Shown here in pieces: positions 1-10,036 of a stretch of DNA of 64,000 nucleotides (position 1 is the stretch's first letter; every line of letters begins with the position of its first letter). The stretch is from Dryas octopetala (lineage: Eukaryota; Streptophyta; Magnoliopsida; Rosales; Rosaceae). Below the pieces are notes generated by a model. The model was not told where the DNA came from, did no database searches, and saw only the letters and a program-made list of their open reading frames with translations. The position numbers were made by a program, and so were the translations under genes. The stretch spans positions 7,351,896 through 7,415,895 of the forward strand of contig OY992837.1 of NCBI GenBank assembly GCA_963921425.1, written 5' to 3'.

Positions 1-376
1 ACATCTCCTAAGACCTGCAGTTAATTACAACCAAAAGCCATTCACTAATTATTACAGACAAAGCATATGGAAGGCAGTGCCATACAAATACATATCAGAA
101 TGATCTACATGAAAAGGGTGTTATATATATGATATATCTCTTTGTATTAATATCTGTGATGGCCTTTCTTTTAACCCCTTCACTCTCACTCTCCCCAAGT
201 GAAAAAAAAAAAAAAAAAAAAAAAAAACAGCAAAACCTTACCAGCTTTCTGTGGAAGAGAAATCCAATTCCCTCCAGTCCCATATTTTTCTATATACTCT
301 TTTAGCTTCTCATCCTCTTCAGGTGACCATGGCCCTTTCTTCACATTTGCCTTGTCACAACAAGGAGCTCTACCCA

Positions 377-377
<1 letters not shown>
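1..377 (-). CDS. R2R3-MYB transcription factor, RAX/subgroup 14 type, 5' part only
   Basis: Partial gene that runs off the left edge. Exon 1 is 377-242 (45 codons plus 1 nt), the intron is 241-15, and exon 2 begins at 14 with the codons for G-L-R-R-C, the conserved continuation of the R2 repeat. The start [17 protein letters not shown] and the R2 residues [11 protein letters not shown] identify an R2R3-MYB. The K-A-N-V-K-K-G start with [12 protein letters not shown] is typical of subgroup 14 (RAX1-3/MYB37, MYB38, MYB84, also MYB36/68/87), nuclear regulators of axillary meristem initiation or root endodermis. The first R2 tryptophan helix is present; R3 and the C-terminal domain lie outside the window. 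The intron position after K-A-G is the usual one in the family. Collinear neighbours suggest the RAX2/MYB38 lineage, which is inference. Confidence 0.93.
203..227. repeat. poly(A) run in MYB intron 1
   Basis: Homopolymer of about 25 A on the plus strand. It is poly(T) on the gene's strand and lies just inside the 5' end of intron 1. Confidence 0.9.

Positions 378-421
<44 letters not shown>
376..421. repeat. (TC)n microsatellite in MYB 5' leader
   Basis: About 44 bp of almost pure TC, abutting the MYB start codon. On the coding strand it is a GA tract immediately upstream of the ATG. Such GA/CT tracts are common in plant leaders and are often length-polymorphic. Confidence 0.95.
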
Positions 422-423
<2 letters not shown>

Positions 424-923
424 TTCTGATCCTCTGCCTGCTGAGTAACCAAGAGAAAGACCGTTTCAAATAGGCTTGTGGTGAATAGTTATATGGAAGG
501 TATGCCTCCCTTTACAGCCTTTACCTTTATTTCAATGAAAGACTAAACTGGGGATATATGTATTGTTTATTGAGAGATAGCACAAGTCAAAGGACAGCCT
601 CTCCAATTTCAATCATCACTTTTTTTTTTCTAACCTCCTCTTGTTGATTAGCTACCCTAATAGCCTATCAGAACTTTCCATCATAAACAAATAGACCCTC
701 CCAGGTCTAGCCCTTAATTGGTCTCTGCCTTCTCTAACAATACAAAGAATCCAAAGCCTGCTCAGGGCCTCAGGGCCAACAGATATAAAATAATCGGTCT
801 GCACAAACTGAACTTCACATCTTATGCATGTATTGCATATGTAGCACCCATTTTATATGTAAATTTGATAACCAAATATATAACATTATAGCAATGTAAT
901 TAAACACAGTTTTATGCAATGTA
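422..923. other. spacer upstream of the MYB gene
   Basis: AT-rich, no open frame with protein character, no tRNA. It is the probable proximal promoter of the minus-strand MYB gene; no TATA element could be placed with confidence. Confidence 0.5.
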
Positions 924-932
924 TTTTGTATA

Positions 933-1412
933 GGCTTATTCATACCATTGTCTCCTATAAGATACATTTTTTCTCACTTTGCCCCCTGAAACTTAAATCT
1001 TCTTAAATTGCCACCTGAACTTCACACAGTTGTTGCAAAAGATCCTATGTCGTCAACTCTTTCAATTTTTCCGTTAAAATAGCTGACGTGGCATCGATAT
1101 GACATAAGTGAGACCCTTTTTTAATTATGTAAGATCCATATCGACAAAAAAAATAATAAAAAATAATAAGATCCATGTCAATTTTTTATAATTTTGTTTG
1201 TCCACATAGATCTTACATAATTAGAAAAGAATCTCACTCATGCCATATAGGTGTCATGTCAGTTTTTTTAACAGAAAAATTGACAGAGTTGACGGCATAG
1301 AGTCTTTTGCAACAAGTGTGTGAAGTTCAGGTGGCAAACTGAAAGGATTTAAGTTGTAGGGAACAAAGTAAAAAAAAAAATGTATTTTATAGGGGGCAGA
1401 TGTGAATAAGCC
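933..1412. mobile_element. Mutator-type foldback MITE, 480 bp
   Basis: The two halves are inverted copies of each other over roughly 230 bp each (left arm from GGCTTATTCA, right arm ending TGAATAAGCC). The ends are flanked by an exact 9-bp direct duplication, TTTTGTATA, at 924-932 and 1413-1421. Very long terminal inverted repeats plus a 9-bp duplication are the hallmark of non-autonomous Mutator-like elements. There is no coding capacity, so it depends on a transposase elsewhere. Both copies of the duplication are intact and the arms are still readily alignable, suggesting a fairly recent insertion. Confidence 0.85.
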
Positions 1413-1421
1413 TTTTGTATA

Positions 1422-3688
1422 TCTAGTTTCTATAAATTTGCACATGAATCATATATTATTAGGAGATATAACATGCAATTGAAAGTGATGGGCTACGCTA
1501 CATATAGTATTTCCCAAGCCAAGTGCTAAGTGACTCATTGGTGAACTTATTTCAAATTCTATTTTAGACGTCCAATATATGCTACCAAGCATTTATTAAT
1601 ATTGCTTAATTAGCTAAGAAAAAGTCAATTATTAATAAGTTCATACATGACCATAAAAAAAAGAAAAGTAAGTTCATGCATATGCATAATTTTCCAACAA
1701 TTTCCTTAACTTTCTTATTTTACCCTCACAAGCTAATTTTATGCATCCGTAATTGAAAGAGAATTTCCATTAAAAAGGGGATGGGGTAGATGGAAAGGGA
1801 GAGGAGCACCGGAGCGGAGAGAATTCGAGGAAGAGAAAAAAAAAAAAACAATTAAATGGGTATTAAATTTTTGGAGATGCGATGAGTAGCAGAGTATGTG
1901 TGATAATAATCCTTATTAAGGTTGCTTTCCAAGATATGTTGTATATCAGAAATGGTTCCAAAGAGCTCCATGTGGTATGGCATAAATTTAATTCACATTT
2001 CTTTGATTAGTGGTTAATGTTTTATGAATTAATGACAATCTCTCTTTGATTGGACTAAAACTGGAAAGCAACAGAATTATCATCTAAATTAATGGATTAT
2101 GAACCGATAAACACCCTACTCAAGTACATGACTTGTCCTCTAACGCCAAGGACACTAGAGGGCATTGTTGTCCTCGTATTTTCAGGTGATGAAAGGTGAG
2201 CTAGCTATTATTCAAAACTAAGAACAATTCAACCTTACCACACTCATAGTAAAGATGATTGAATAAAGTGAGAAAATAAGAAGGTCACTAGATTGGTTGG
2301 AACTACTTGGAACCTTTGAATCAATGTGTACCATTTTCACTATTGTAATATACGTACTCTATATAAATTAAAAAAATGAGATTCCATGTACCAATAATGT
2401 GAATGTCGGTCATATTTGGCATACTACAATTAATGTCCTTGTGTTGGACCGCTGATTAGTCGTAGCTTGTCATCAATTACTTTCGTATTAAACAAAGTTA
2501 TATCCATCAAAGGAGAAAAAGAAAAGTATTAAAGAAATTAAGTTACCAACTTTGGAACCATTTTATTTTACAATCTCAGTATATTTATTAAATTTGTTTA
2601 TTAAATAATATGATAATTATATTTTGATAAAATATTAACATGTATCCACGCATTATTTAGTAAATAAATTTGATAATGTAACATTATTTTTTATTTTATG
2701 TGACTCTTAGCAAAGTGAGCCTTTGTTCGATCATATTCTATGTACTTTAATTGGGGTGTACATTTGGCTTTGGGCGGTCATGAAGTCAAAGCTAGCTAGG
2801 GAAGAACAATTTTCAGAATTGTATCTTAAGATTGGTCCAACTACTAACGAAGTAATTAAAGTAAGGCTCCAAACCTATTCCCTTACAAGAAAAGCAAGAC
2901 ACAATAAAGTGACCATTGATGTTTGATAAGATACATTATGAATTTTGGCCTTTTAGGGTACGTTAAAACTAAACATATAAAGGGGTCTTTTGAGGGACTA
3001 CGAATCGTGCTTCAATTTGCTTCCTTGCAGTCAAAATCCCTTTCAGTCTTTCACCCTTTGGCTTAAAGGTCAAGGCCTAGGGGCTAGGATCATTACTTAA
3101 GAAATCAATATCTATTTATTTAACTTTTGTCCTAATTTAACAATCCGACCCTACTGTTTGTGTAGGGACAAATTTTAGGCAGCAATAATATCTTTCACAG
3201 TTGCTCAAAATTTATTTTCTATTTGAGCCACTTTGAATAATTAAGGATAATTCATGTAATAAATATATATATCACTTGTCAAATTATGTGATTAGTTAAC
3301 GTAGTATCATATTGTGATTCGTGTAGTAACTTTACGGAAAAGTGGCCGAAAATCCCAATGGTTGGTTGCTATTTATAGAAAAATAAGTGTTATTACCCAA
3401 GACGCAAATATGTGCGATTAATTTTAAGGAGTAAATATTCTTTAGGGTCAAATATCTTGATGAGAATCTCAATACCATTGGTTCCTAACTTCCTATATCT
3501 TTAAGTTTATTCTCATTCCCATTATAGGAAAATGGGAATCCTATGGGCTCCCATTTAAGTGAATGAAAATTAATAGTTTGCAACTTCGCATCCAGTGTAG
3601 TGACAATTACAAAATAACCTTTATTTTTATTCTAATGTTTAGTTTGTATAGAACGAAAATTTGTCCAGTTTTTTAATAATACCCTTTA
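1422..3688. other. intergenic, nothing recognised
   Basis: About 2.3 kb of AT-rich spacer. The longest open frame (67 codons near 2.7-2.9 kb) has no recognisable protein character. A sequence around 3.47-3.56 kb rich in CTCATTCCCATT-like motifs may be one end of an older transposon split by the element at 3697-4422, but no second boundary was found. Confidence 0.4.
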
Positions 3689-3696
3689 TTTATTAT

Positions 3697-4422
3697 GGGA
3701 GACGATTTTCGTACTCATTTTTTCTCCGTTTGCACTCCATAACCTTTTTTAATGTATTTCGTATATTTTTATTATATATTTTTTCAAATTTATCATTTAT
3801 GGTTGTTGAATTTTTATTTTAATTATCTTTTAGTAATAATTATTTTTTCCTAAATTCTCTCATACTTATTAAAAAAATAAAAATAAGTAATTTTCTATCC
3901 CCCCTCATCGTATCTTCTTCATATTGCATCTATTTGCCTTCTATGTCATTTTTTGTCTTTTGTGAACCAGTCTTGTACGTGCTTTCAATCATTATTCTAT
4001 ACTTTATTAAGAAAATATTTAGCCTATCATATTTTTTTTCATTTTCTTCATAACGGTCCTGATTTATATATCTTCTTCTTTTGATGGTGGATAATGTGTT
4101 ACGAAGAAGATAGGAAGAAAAAATGAATATCAATATGACAGCTTAATAAGAAAAAAAAAATGTACTATATCATAAAGACGGACATAAGTGTAGAGAATTA
4201 CATAAGTTTTTCTTCCTTTTTAAAGAGAGTTATAGAAATAGATATATTATTATGACAGTTTTAAATAATTAAATGTGTAGGATTTAATGTTGCATATGTG
4301 ACATTTTATAATTAAAAGCCAAAGGGTATATGTGGAAAATAAATAATAAAAATATATAAAAACATTTAAAAAAATAAGAAGGAGTGCAAATGAATAAAAG
4401 ATGAGTGCAAAAATCACCTCCC
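3697..4422. mobile_element. non-autonomous TIR transposon with 8-bp TSD (hAT-like), 726 bp
   Basis: The left end begins GGGAGACGATTTTCGTACTC and the right end, read on the other strand, begins GGGAGGTGATTTTTGCACTC. The inverted similarity continues inward for well over 80 bp, including a shared GTTTGCACTCC-like block. An exact 8-bp direct repeat TTTATTAT flanks it at 3689-3696 and 4423-4430. An 8-bp duplication fits the hAT superfamily, but the termini are not a clear hAT consensus, so the class is tentative. The core is AT-rich and non-coding. Confidence 0.75.
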
Positions 4423-4430
4423 TTTATTAT

Positions 4431-5381
4431 ATATGTAATTATTTATATTTGTAATTTACAGTAGGATAATATGTTATTAAAAACTATAAAAAATGCATTC
4501 CAATGAATGAGAAAGGCAAACCTAAGGAATCTCATGGATTTTATACTCCCCCATTTCATGAGTATCCTACTCTGATATAAAAGGTTAACTCATTTCTAAA
4601 GCTTCTCATACTCAATTTTATATTTCTATTCGCGCAAAAAAAAAGTGCTATATATGTATCTATGATTACCAAATTAGTGATGTATCTGCCCTAGGGGCTA
4701 AGACATTTGAATTCAAACATTATCCTAATTTGACATTATCTTATGCAGACTACAGCTAATCCAATAAGTTTACACCATATGCATGCATAGTTGCATTAGA
4801 CTAGAAGTTTGACACATGCTTGCCGATGTGATTGCGAAAAGTTCCAAGTACAAGCAATAAGTGCTCATATCTATAAAATAATTCAGTTGGAGGGATATGT
4901 CAATTAAAACAGGTATCTTAACGAAAACCATCATTAAATAACACATACTTTAAGCAATAGGATAATGTTCGCTCTACTCGCATTGCACAAATCATATTCA
5001 TTAATCAACTTTTTATAAATTATATATAAATTTTTATTTTTAAAGTTAATTTGGTTCTAACAATACTAAATTTATAAATTTTTCGTTGACATTATCTTTA
5101 ATTTTATTTTTTTTCACTAAAAATTATTAATATATGATGGGGTGTAACATTATTGTTTTAGTTTATATGCATCAATATTCAATTATGATGCGATAAACTA
5201 AAAAATATATATATCTTTTATAATAGAGATGTCGTTTTGTTAGACAATTTGACAATATAACAACTGTGAATTTAAATTATTGATTAGATTAATTATTGAT
5301 TGAACGTGTAGTATGCATATTTTAGTTTGATAACATAATATGTTATCAAACTATTTAGTAAGAGAACCTTATCTTCTTTAG
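4431..5381. other. intergenic, nothing coding
   Basis: AT-rich spacer. It holds a near-perfect palindrome at 5323-5353 (arms TAGTTTGATAACAT) and nothing else that I can name. Confidence 0.4.
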
Positions 5382-5389
5382 TCTATTAT

Positions 5390-6000
5390 CCCTAGGGGCA
5401 GGCAAGCTGGGCGACTGCCTAGGGCCCACTCACCCAAAGGGCCTCCTACTTTTAAGTTGGGCTTCTTACAAAAAAAAAAAAAAAAAAACCCCTTTTTGAC
5501 TATTCCTACTTTTAATCCAGGTCTCTTTCATCCGTTCGACTGATCCTCTAATCATTTTCCTCTTCTCTAATTATTCCTTGTCAACTATTCTTCTTCATCA
5601 CTCTCAGTCTCTGACAGTCTTACAATCCAGGGCTTCCTTCATCTATTTGACTATTCCTTTTATCTTTGCTTTACACTTTGCCTTTAATTAATATCGAAGA
5701 GTAATGAAGCTCTCTAATTTAGTAACAAAAGTTTGTTAGCAGAGAATTTGGAATATAGATTGCCAAGAAGCTTGCTACATGTATTTGTTATTTTTAAAAG
5801 TGACTTCAGCTTTTGTGTACTTAAAGATTCTCAATTAATTCAAATCAATTTTATTTTTAAATTTCTCTTACTAAATTGATGGTTATCAAGTTATAAATTA
5901 CTTATTGATTTTTTGGTCAATTAATTTTAGTATTGAATGGGCAAAGGGCCTCAAATTTTTTTCTCGCCTACGGGCCACCTATATCCTTGGACTGGCCCTA
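5390..6000. mobile_element. hAT-like non-autonomous element, 611 bp
   Basis: Ends carry degenerate inverted repeats rich in GGGCC/GGCCC (left CTAGGGGCAGGCAAGCTGGG; right, reverse-complemented, TAGGGCCAGTCCAAGGATAT). An exact 8-bp duplication TCTATTAT flanks it at 5382-5389 and 6001-6008, as expected for hAT elements. An 18-A run lies near 5470. No transposase remnant was found. Confidence 0.75.
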
Positions 6001-6008
6001 TCTATTAT

Positions 6009-8929
6009 ATAAACTTATCATAAGATTAGTGATAACTAGTTATTAAAAAAATTTACAAAACTACTAAACAATATATAAACCAATACTTAATTAAACTTTA
6101 CATGATTAATTAATGTGTGTTTTAGCAGTTGTCCAAGAATCATTAATCCTATAAAATTTGTGTCTTAGTAATAGAGTTGCATGCATGCGTACGTTGTTAG
6201 GTAAAGAATAAGATCGATTGCTAACAACTAAAGCATGCATGCACTTATTTCTATAAAATAAAACTCGAGCAGTATTCTATATATATTTGATCTTTTGCCA
6301 CAATTATTCTTTATCTAAAAAATCTCAACACGTACATACACATAGCTATTAGCAAGCACGGTATTTCATGTTCAACCATTTATCGTTAGCTAAGTAATCT
6401 ACTTGTTGCTTTCTAGCTCAAGTTTGCTTAATTATATTATACATATATATTCTGAATATTATATGTATTTCCCTTTATCCCATCTTAATTTAATTTGGAC
6501 GGCAACATATACTCGATTCAGCATTTTTAATAGATAATTTTTTGTTCTAAAGTAAAGCTAATTAATTTGTGCCATAACTTGCCTAACAAGAGATATAGAC
6601 AAGACAAATTGAATATATATAAATGTATAATATATTTTGTAATTATAGACTTATAGTCAGATGAGTATGTCAAAAAAAAAATTGTGACTGCCATATTTGT
6701 CTTCCCCAAGCTATATATATGGCGTGCGATGACATGACGTATTGCTGTAAGTGTTGCACCCAATTGAAACTTGAAGGTTAATAAAAAGTATACACATAGC
6801 TATTAAAAACTTACAATTAGTTGTATTTTGGCCAACACAATAAAAACGCAATTAGTTAGAAAATAATCAGATTGAGAATTTGAACACTATATTGGAGAGT
6901 TGGAAAATAGGAAATTGTCGGGACAGAGGTCAAATCCTTTTGCTTGTTAGGTTGGAAGGTGTAACGACAACAAGGCACCAAGCACATTTTCAATCACTTA
7001 CATTAAAATTAAAAAATTAAATCGATGTGACCCACTTTTGTTTTTTTAAGGACATGAATAATATGCTACAATTGATCTACTCTAAAATTGGGTTTGGACC
7101 ACAATTAATCAACTTAATTTACTAGAAGATTCCAAACTGGCAAAAATGGGAATCATAATTCATAAAGCATATGATCAATGTCAGCGATGACATATTATTA
7201 ATTTATAGTCTACTTAAAATGATGGGAGAGCTTGGTGGTCAGTTTTGTTTTTCTTATCTATAAAAATGGTTAATTAATTAGTCTCAAAAGACTATAACAA
7301 TAATGCAATGCGTCCAGATTCAGATTAATTTAAGCACATAATCACATGGTTTTCTAAGTGTCATAATCAAATATATACGGTAATCTGCACCTATATATAA
7401 TATATATAACCTGCATGACCATGGCAAACATATATGATCCCTGGACTCCTGATATCTTTGCCTACAGTATTAATTAGGCACCTAAATACTGGACTAATGA
7501 AAAGTTGATGGGTTCTTCCTGTTCATATCTTTTTTATATTACTTTGACTTTCAATGATGTTTTTGGATTTTTGTAGTGGCGTATTTATGCCTTGATATCG
7601 CGAGTGACACATGACGTTTAGTATTGATGGATTAAGATCAAAGTCCCGAGCAATGTCACACATTATGTTCTAATACTGCATAGGTGCAAAAGAGGCTGTA
7701 TTGATATGTTATAATGGTTAGTAACTATTGGAGGATTCATGCGTTAGCATAAGAGTGGTGGATTCATATATGATACTGTTTGAAATCATAAGGTATTTTT
7801 TAGAACTTCAAGTCAACTCATTTTATGTTATAAATAAGTTTTTTTCATGTTTAAATATGTACACAGAATATATATTCTACGTGTCCGTGGTATAAGGCTT
7901 AGCATACAAGCCTGATTATACAACTTGCTTGCCTATCATGCCTCCTATATGTCACTGAAAGAGGTGTTAATACTTTTAACGAAAAGACAAGTTAAAGAAG
8001 ATTGTCGATGGTATTTGATCCAAGGAAAGTAATTGTTGGGAAAAAGGAGAGTTTTTATGATTCATATTTGCTACATGTCATACACTTAGCATGTTATCAT
8101 TTAATGGTGTAAAAACTATATTTTACTAAAATAGTGTACTCTTAAAAGTTAAAACTCATCTAAGGGTCAAAAAGTGGATGCATGTATTTTGGATGTACCA
8201 CGAAATTTTCTTAGAAAAAGATCAAGTAACGAGTTAAGATAATAATTTATAATTTGATTAATATTTTTAGAGATGATTTTAAAAAATAATTTAAAAATTG
8301 AAGGATTATAATAAATAAGAAAGTCGAGGAGAATGTAAATGGGATTTTACATATATATATATACTGAGCACTTTTGTTATCAATCTGAGAAAGAGAGCTA
8401 TGTATACTGACAATTTGGATCCTTACTCAAATGATAATGTACCAGGCGACAGGCGTGTGGCAGAGACACTTTTTTCTGGATATCTTCATTGGGACACGTG
8501 TGGTAGAAACGTGGTTTGATCAGGTGTGGGACTAGGTAGTTTGATCTCGGTGATCAATCGGATCTAAATCTCACGTACGTGTTACGATCTCTGCTTGTAG
8601 CTTCAATCAATCAAATCATAGACGGTAGGGATTTGTTCACGTGCTTCATTGAGGCCGTGAGCCAACTTCGGGAGTTTAAGACCAAAAGACCACTACGAGA
8701 TTTAAGAACCTTAGGGCCCTACACCCAATGCAAGCTTGAGCTCTAATTACCCCAACCAAGTTTGGGCCGAAGCTAGTATGTGTCCAACCCAATAAGAAAT
8801 TTGATTAGACCAACCGGTCCAACTTCTCTCTTTCTCTCTATCTCTCTCTCTCTCAAATAAGAATAAAGAGGTTTAGAATCCAATCTATTTTATGAGTTTT
8901 TTTAAGACTAAAATCGATAGTGATTTAAG
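6009..8929. other. intergenic spacer with distal ACGT-core sites
   Basis: No gene recognised. Mostly AT-rich. Around 8.5-8.65 kb the composition changes and several ACGT-core motifs cluster (listed separately). Confidence 0.4.
8495..8643. promoter_or_regulatory. cluster of G-box/ACGT motifs
   Basis: Two perfect G-boxes CACGTG (8495-8500 and 8638-8643) and the palindrome CACGTACGTG (8572-8581) lie within 150 bp. G-boxes are binding sites for bZIP and bHLH factors. They sit about 1.4 kb upstream of the PTST3-like start codon, so they could be a distal element of that promoter. This is motif evidence only. Confidence 0.35.
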
Positions 8930-9158
8930 GTTTTTAATTAAGTCCTTTGATTTTTATTCTTTGACAGCTTTATGTTAGGTTAACTCCGAAATTTTGGACA
9001 TAATTATTTTTCTTCTTTAACGACTTTATGTTAGGTTTTAACTCTAAGATTTTAAGCTCTGTCCAAAATCTCGGAGTTGAAACCTAACATGCAGCCTCTA
9101 CAAAGCCCATTCTACACTCTAGGAGGGGAAATACCTTTCAAATTAGGGAAAAACTTTA

Positions 9159-9270
9159 TTATAAATTAAAATGATTTTCTTATAAATTAAAAAGACTTTC
9201 TTATGAATTAAAAAGATTTTCTTATAAATTATTATGAATTAAAAGAATTTTCTTATAAATTTTAAAATAC
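9159..9270. repeat. degenerate 21-bp tandem repeat
   Basis: Four to five imperfect copies of a unit like TTCTTATAAATTAAAAAGATT in tandem. Just upstream (about 8970-9100), a segment containing GTTAGGTTAACTCCGAAATT occurs in both orientations, giving a local inverted repeat. Confidence 0.7.
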
Positions 9271-10036
9271 ATTCGTTTTCTATCTAAAAACTATTTTTCT
9301 AAATGACATAAGCCTAATTATCTCTAAGAAAAATCATATAATGGTGTCAACACGATCCAATATGTAGGTTTCAAGTTTAGATTATCCCTCAAACTTGGAG
9401 AGGTAGGACTTGAAATCTCTTTAATATTTATGAAATAAATACTACTAAACAAATAGCTAGTTGGTTAGAATGGCATGCCTGAAAACTTAAGACTACTTCT
9501 AATGCATTGGTCAACATTGTACCCTTTAGTCTATAGTATCAACTATCAAGCATTTGCTGCAACCTACCAAATTCATGGTCTAAACTACTTCTCAAGCTTA
9601 TTTGTTTGATTAATTAACTGTTGTTTATAAGTTTTGAACTACAAGATTTATTGTAATAAAAAAAAATCGATGTCATCCAGAATACTAAATGGTCGTGACA
9701 ATTACTTCCCAAGTTTAAATTTACAAGATAAACACATAGATGACAATTTCCTAAGAAATGATTCCTAGTGAGTGGTGACATATGACCAAAGCAAAAAGAG
9801 AGGCGTTCTATTAATCATCATCAACCTAACCTAAGTACCTAACAATAACCTTAGAGGCTTAGAGCCAAATCAAAGCCATCCATGATTAAATCATATATGC
9901 TCAGAGTCACCTAGAAAACTGAAATTATAAAAGAGAAATACTATTGAATAAATAGCTAGTTGGTGACTGTTAGTATCATAAATTTTTCTATATGAGTGTA
10001 ACATCACCCGGCATACCTCAACTTCGCCGATGAGCG
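9271..10036. other. spacer and promoter of the PTST3-like gene
   Basis: No coding signal. The last 100-200 bp must contain the promoter and leader of the gene starting at 10037; no TATA box was convincing. Confidence 0.4.

Noticed and set aside
2723..2926. 67-codon open frame in the spacer
   Set aside because: Composition and codon use look random, there is no splice partner, and it matches no family I know.
3930..4133. 67-codon open frame on the minus strand
   Set aside because: It lies inside the foldback element at 3697-4422 and is a by-product of AT-rich repeat sequence.
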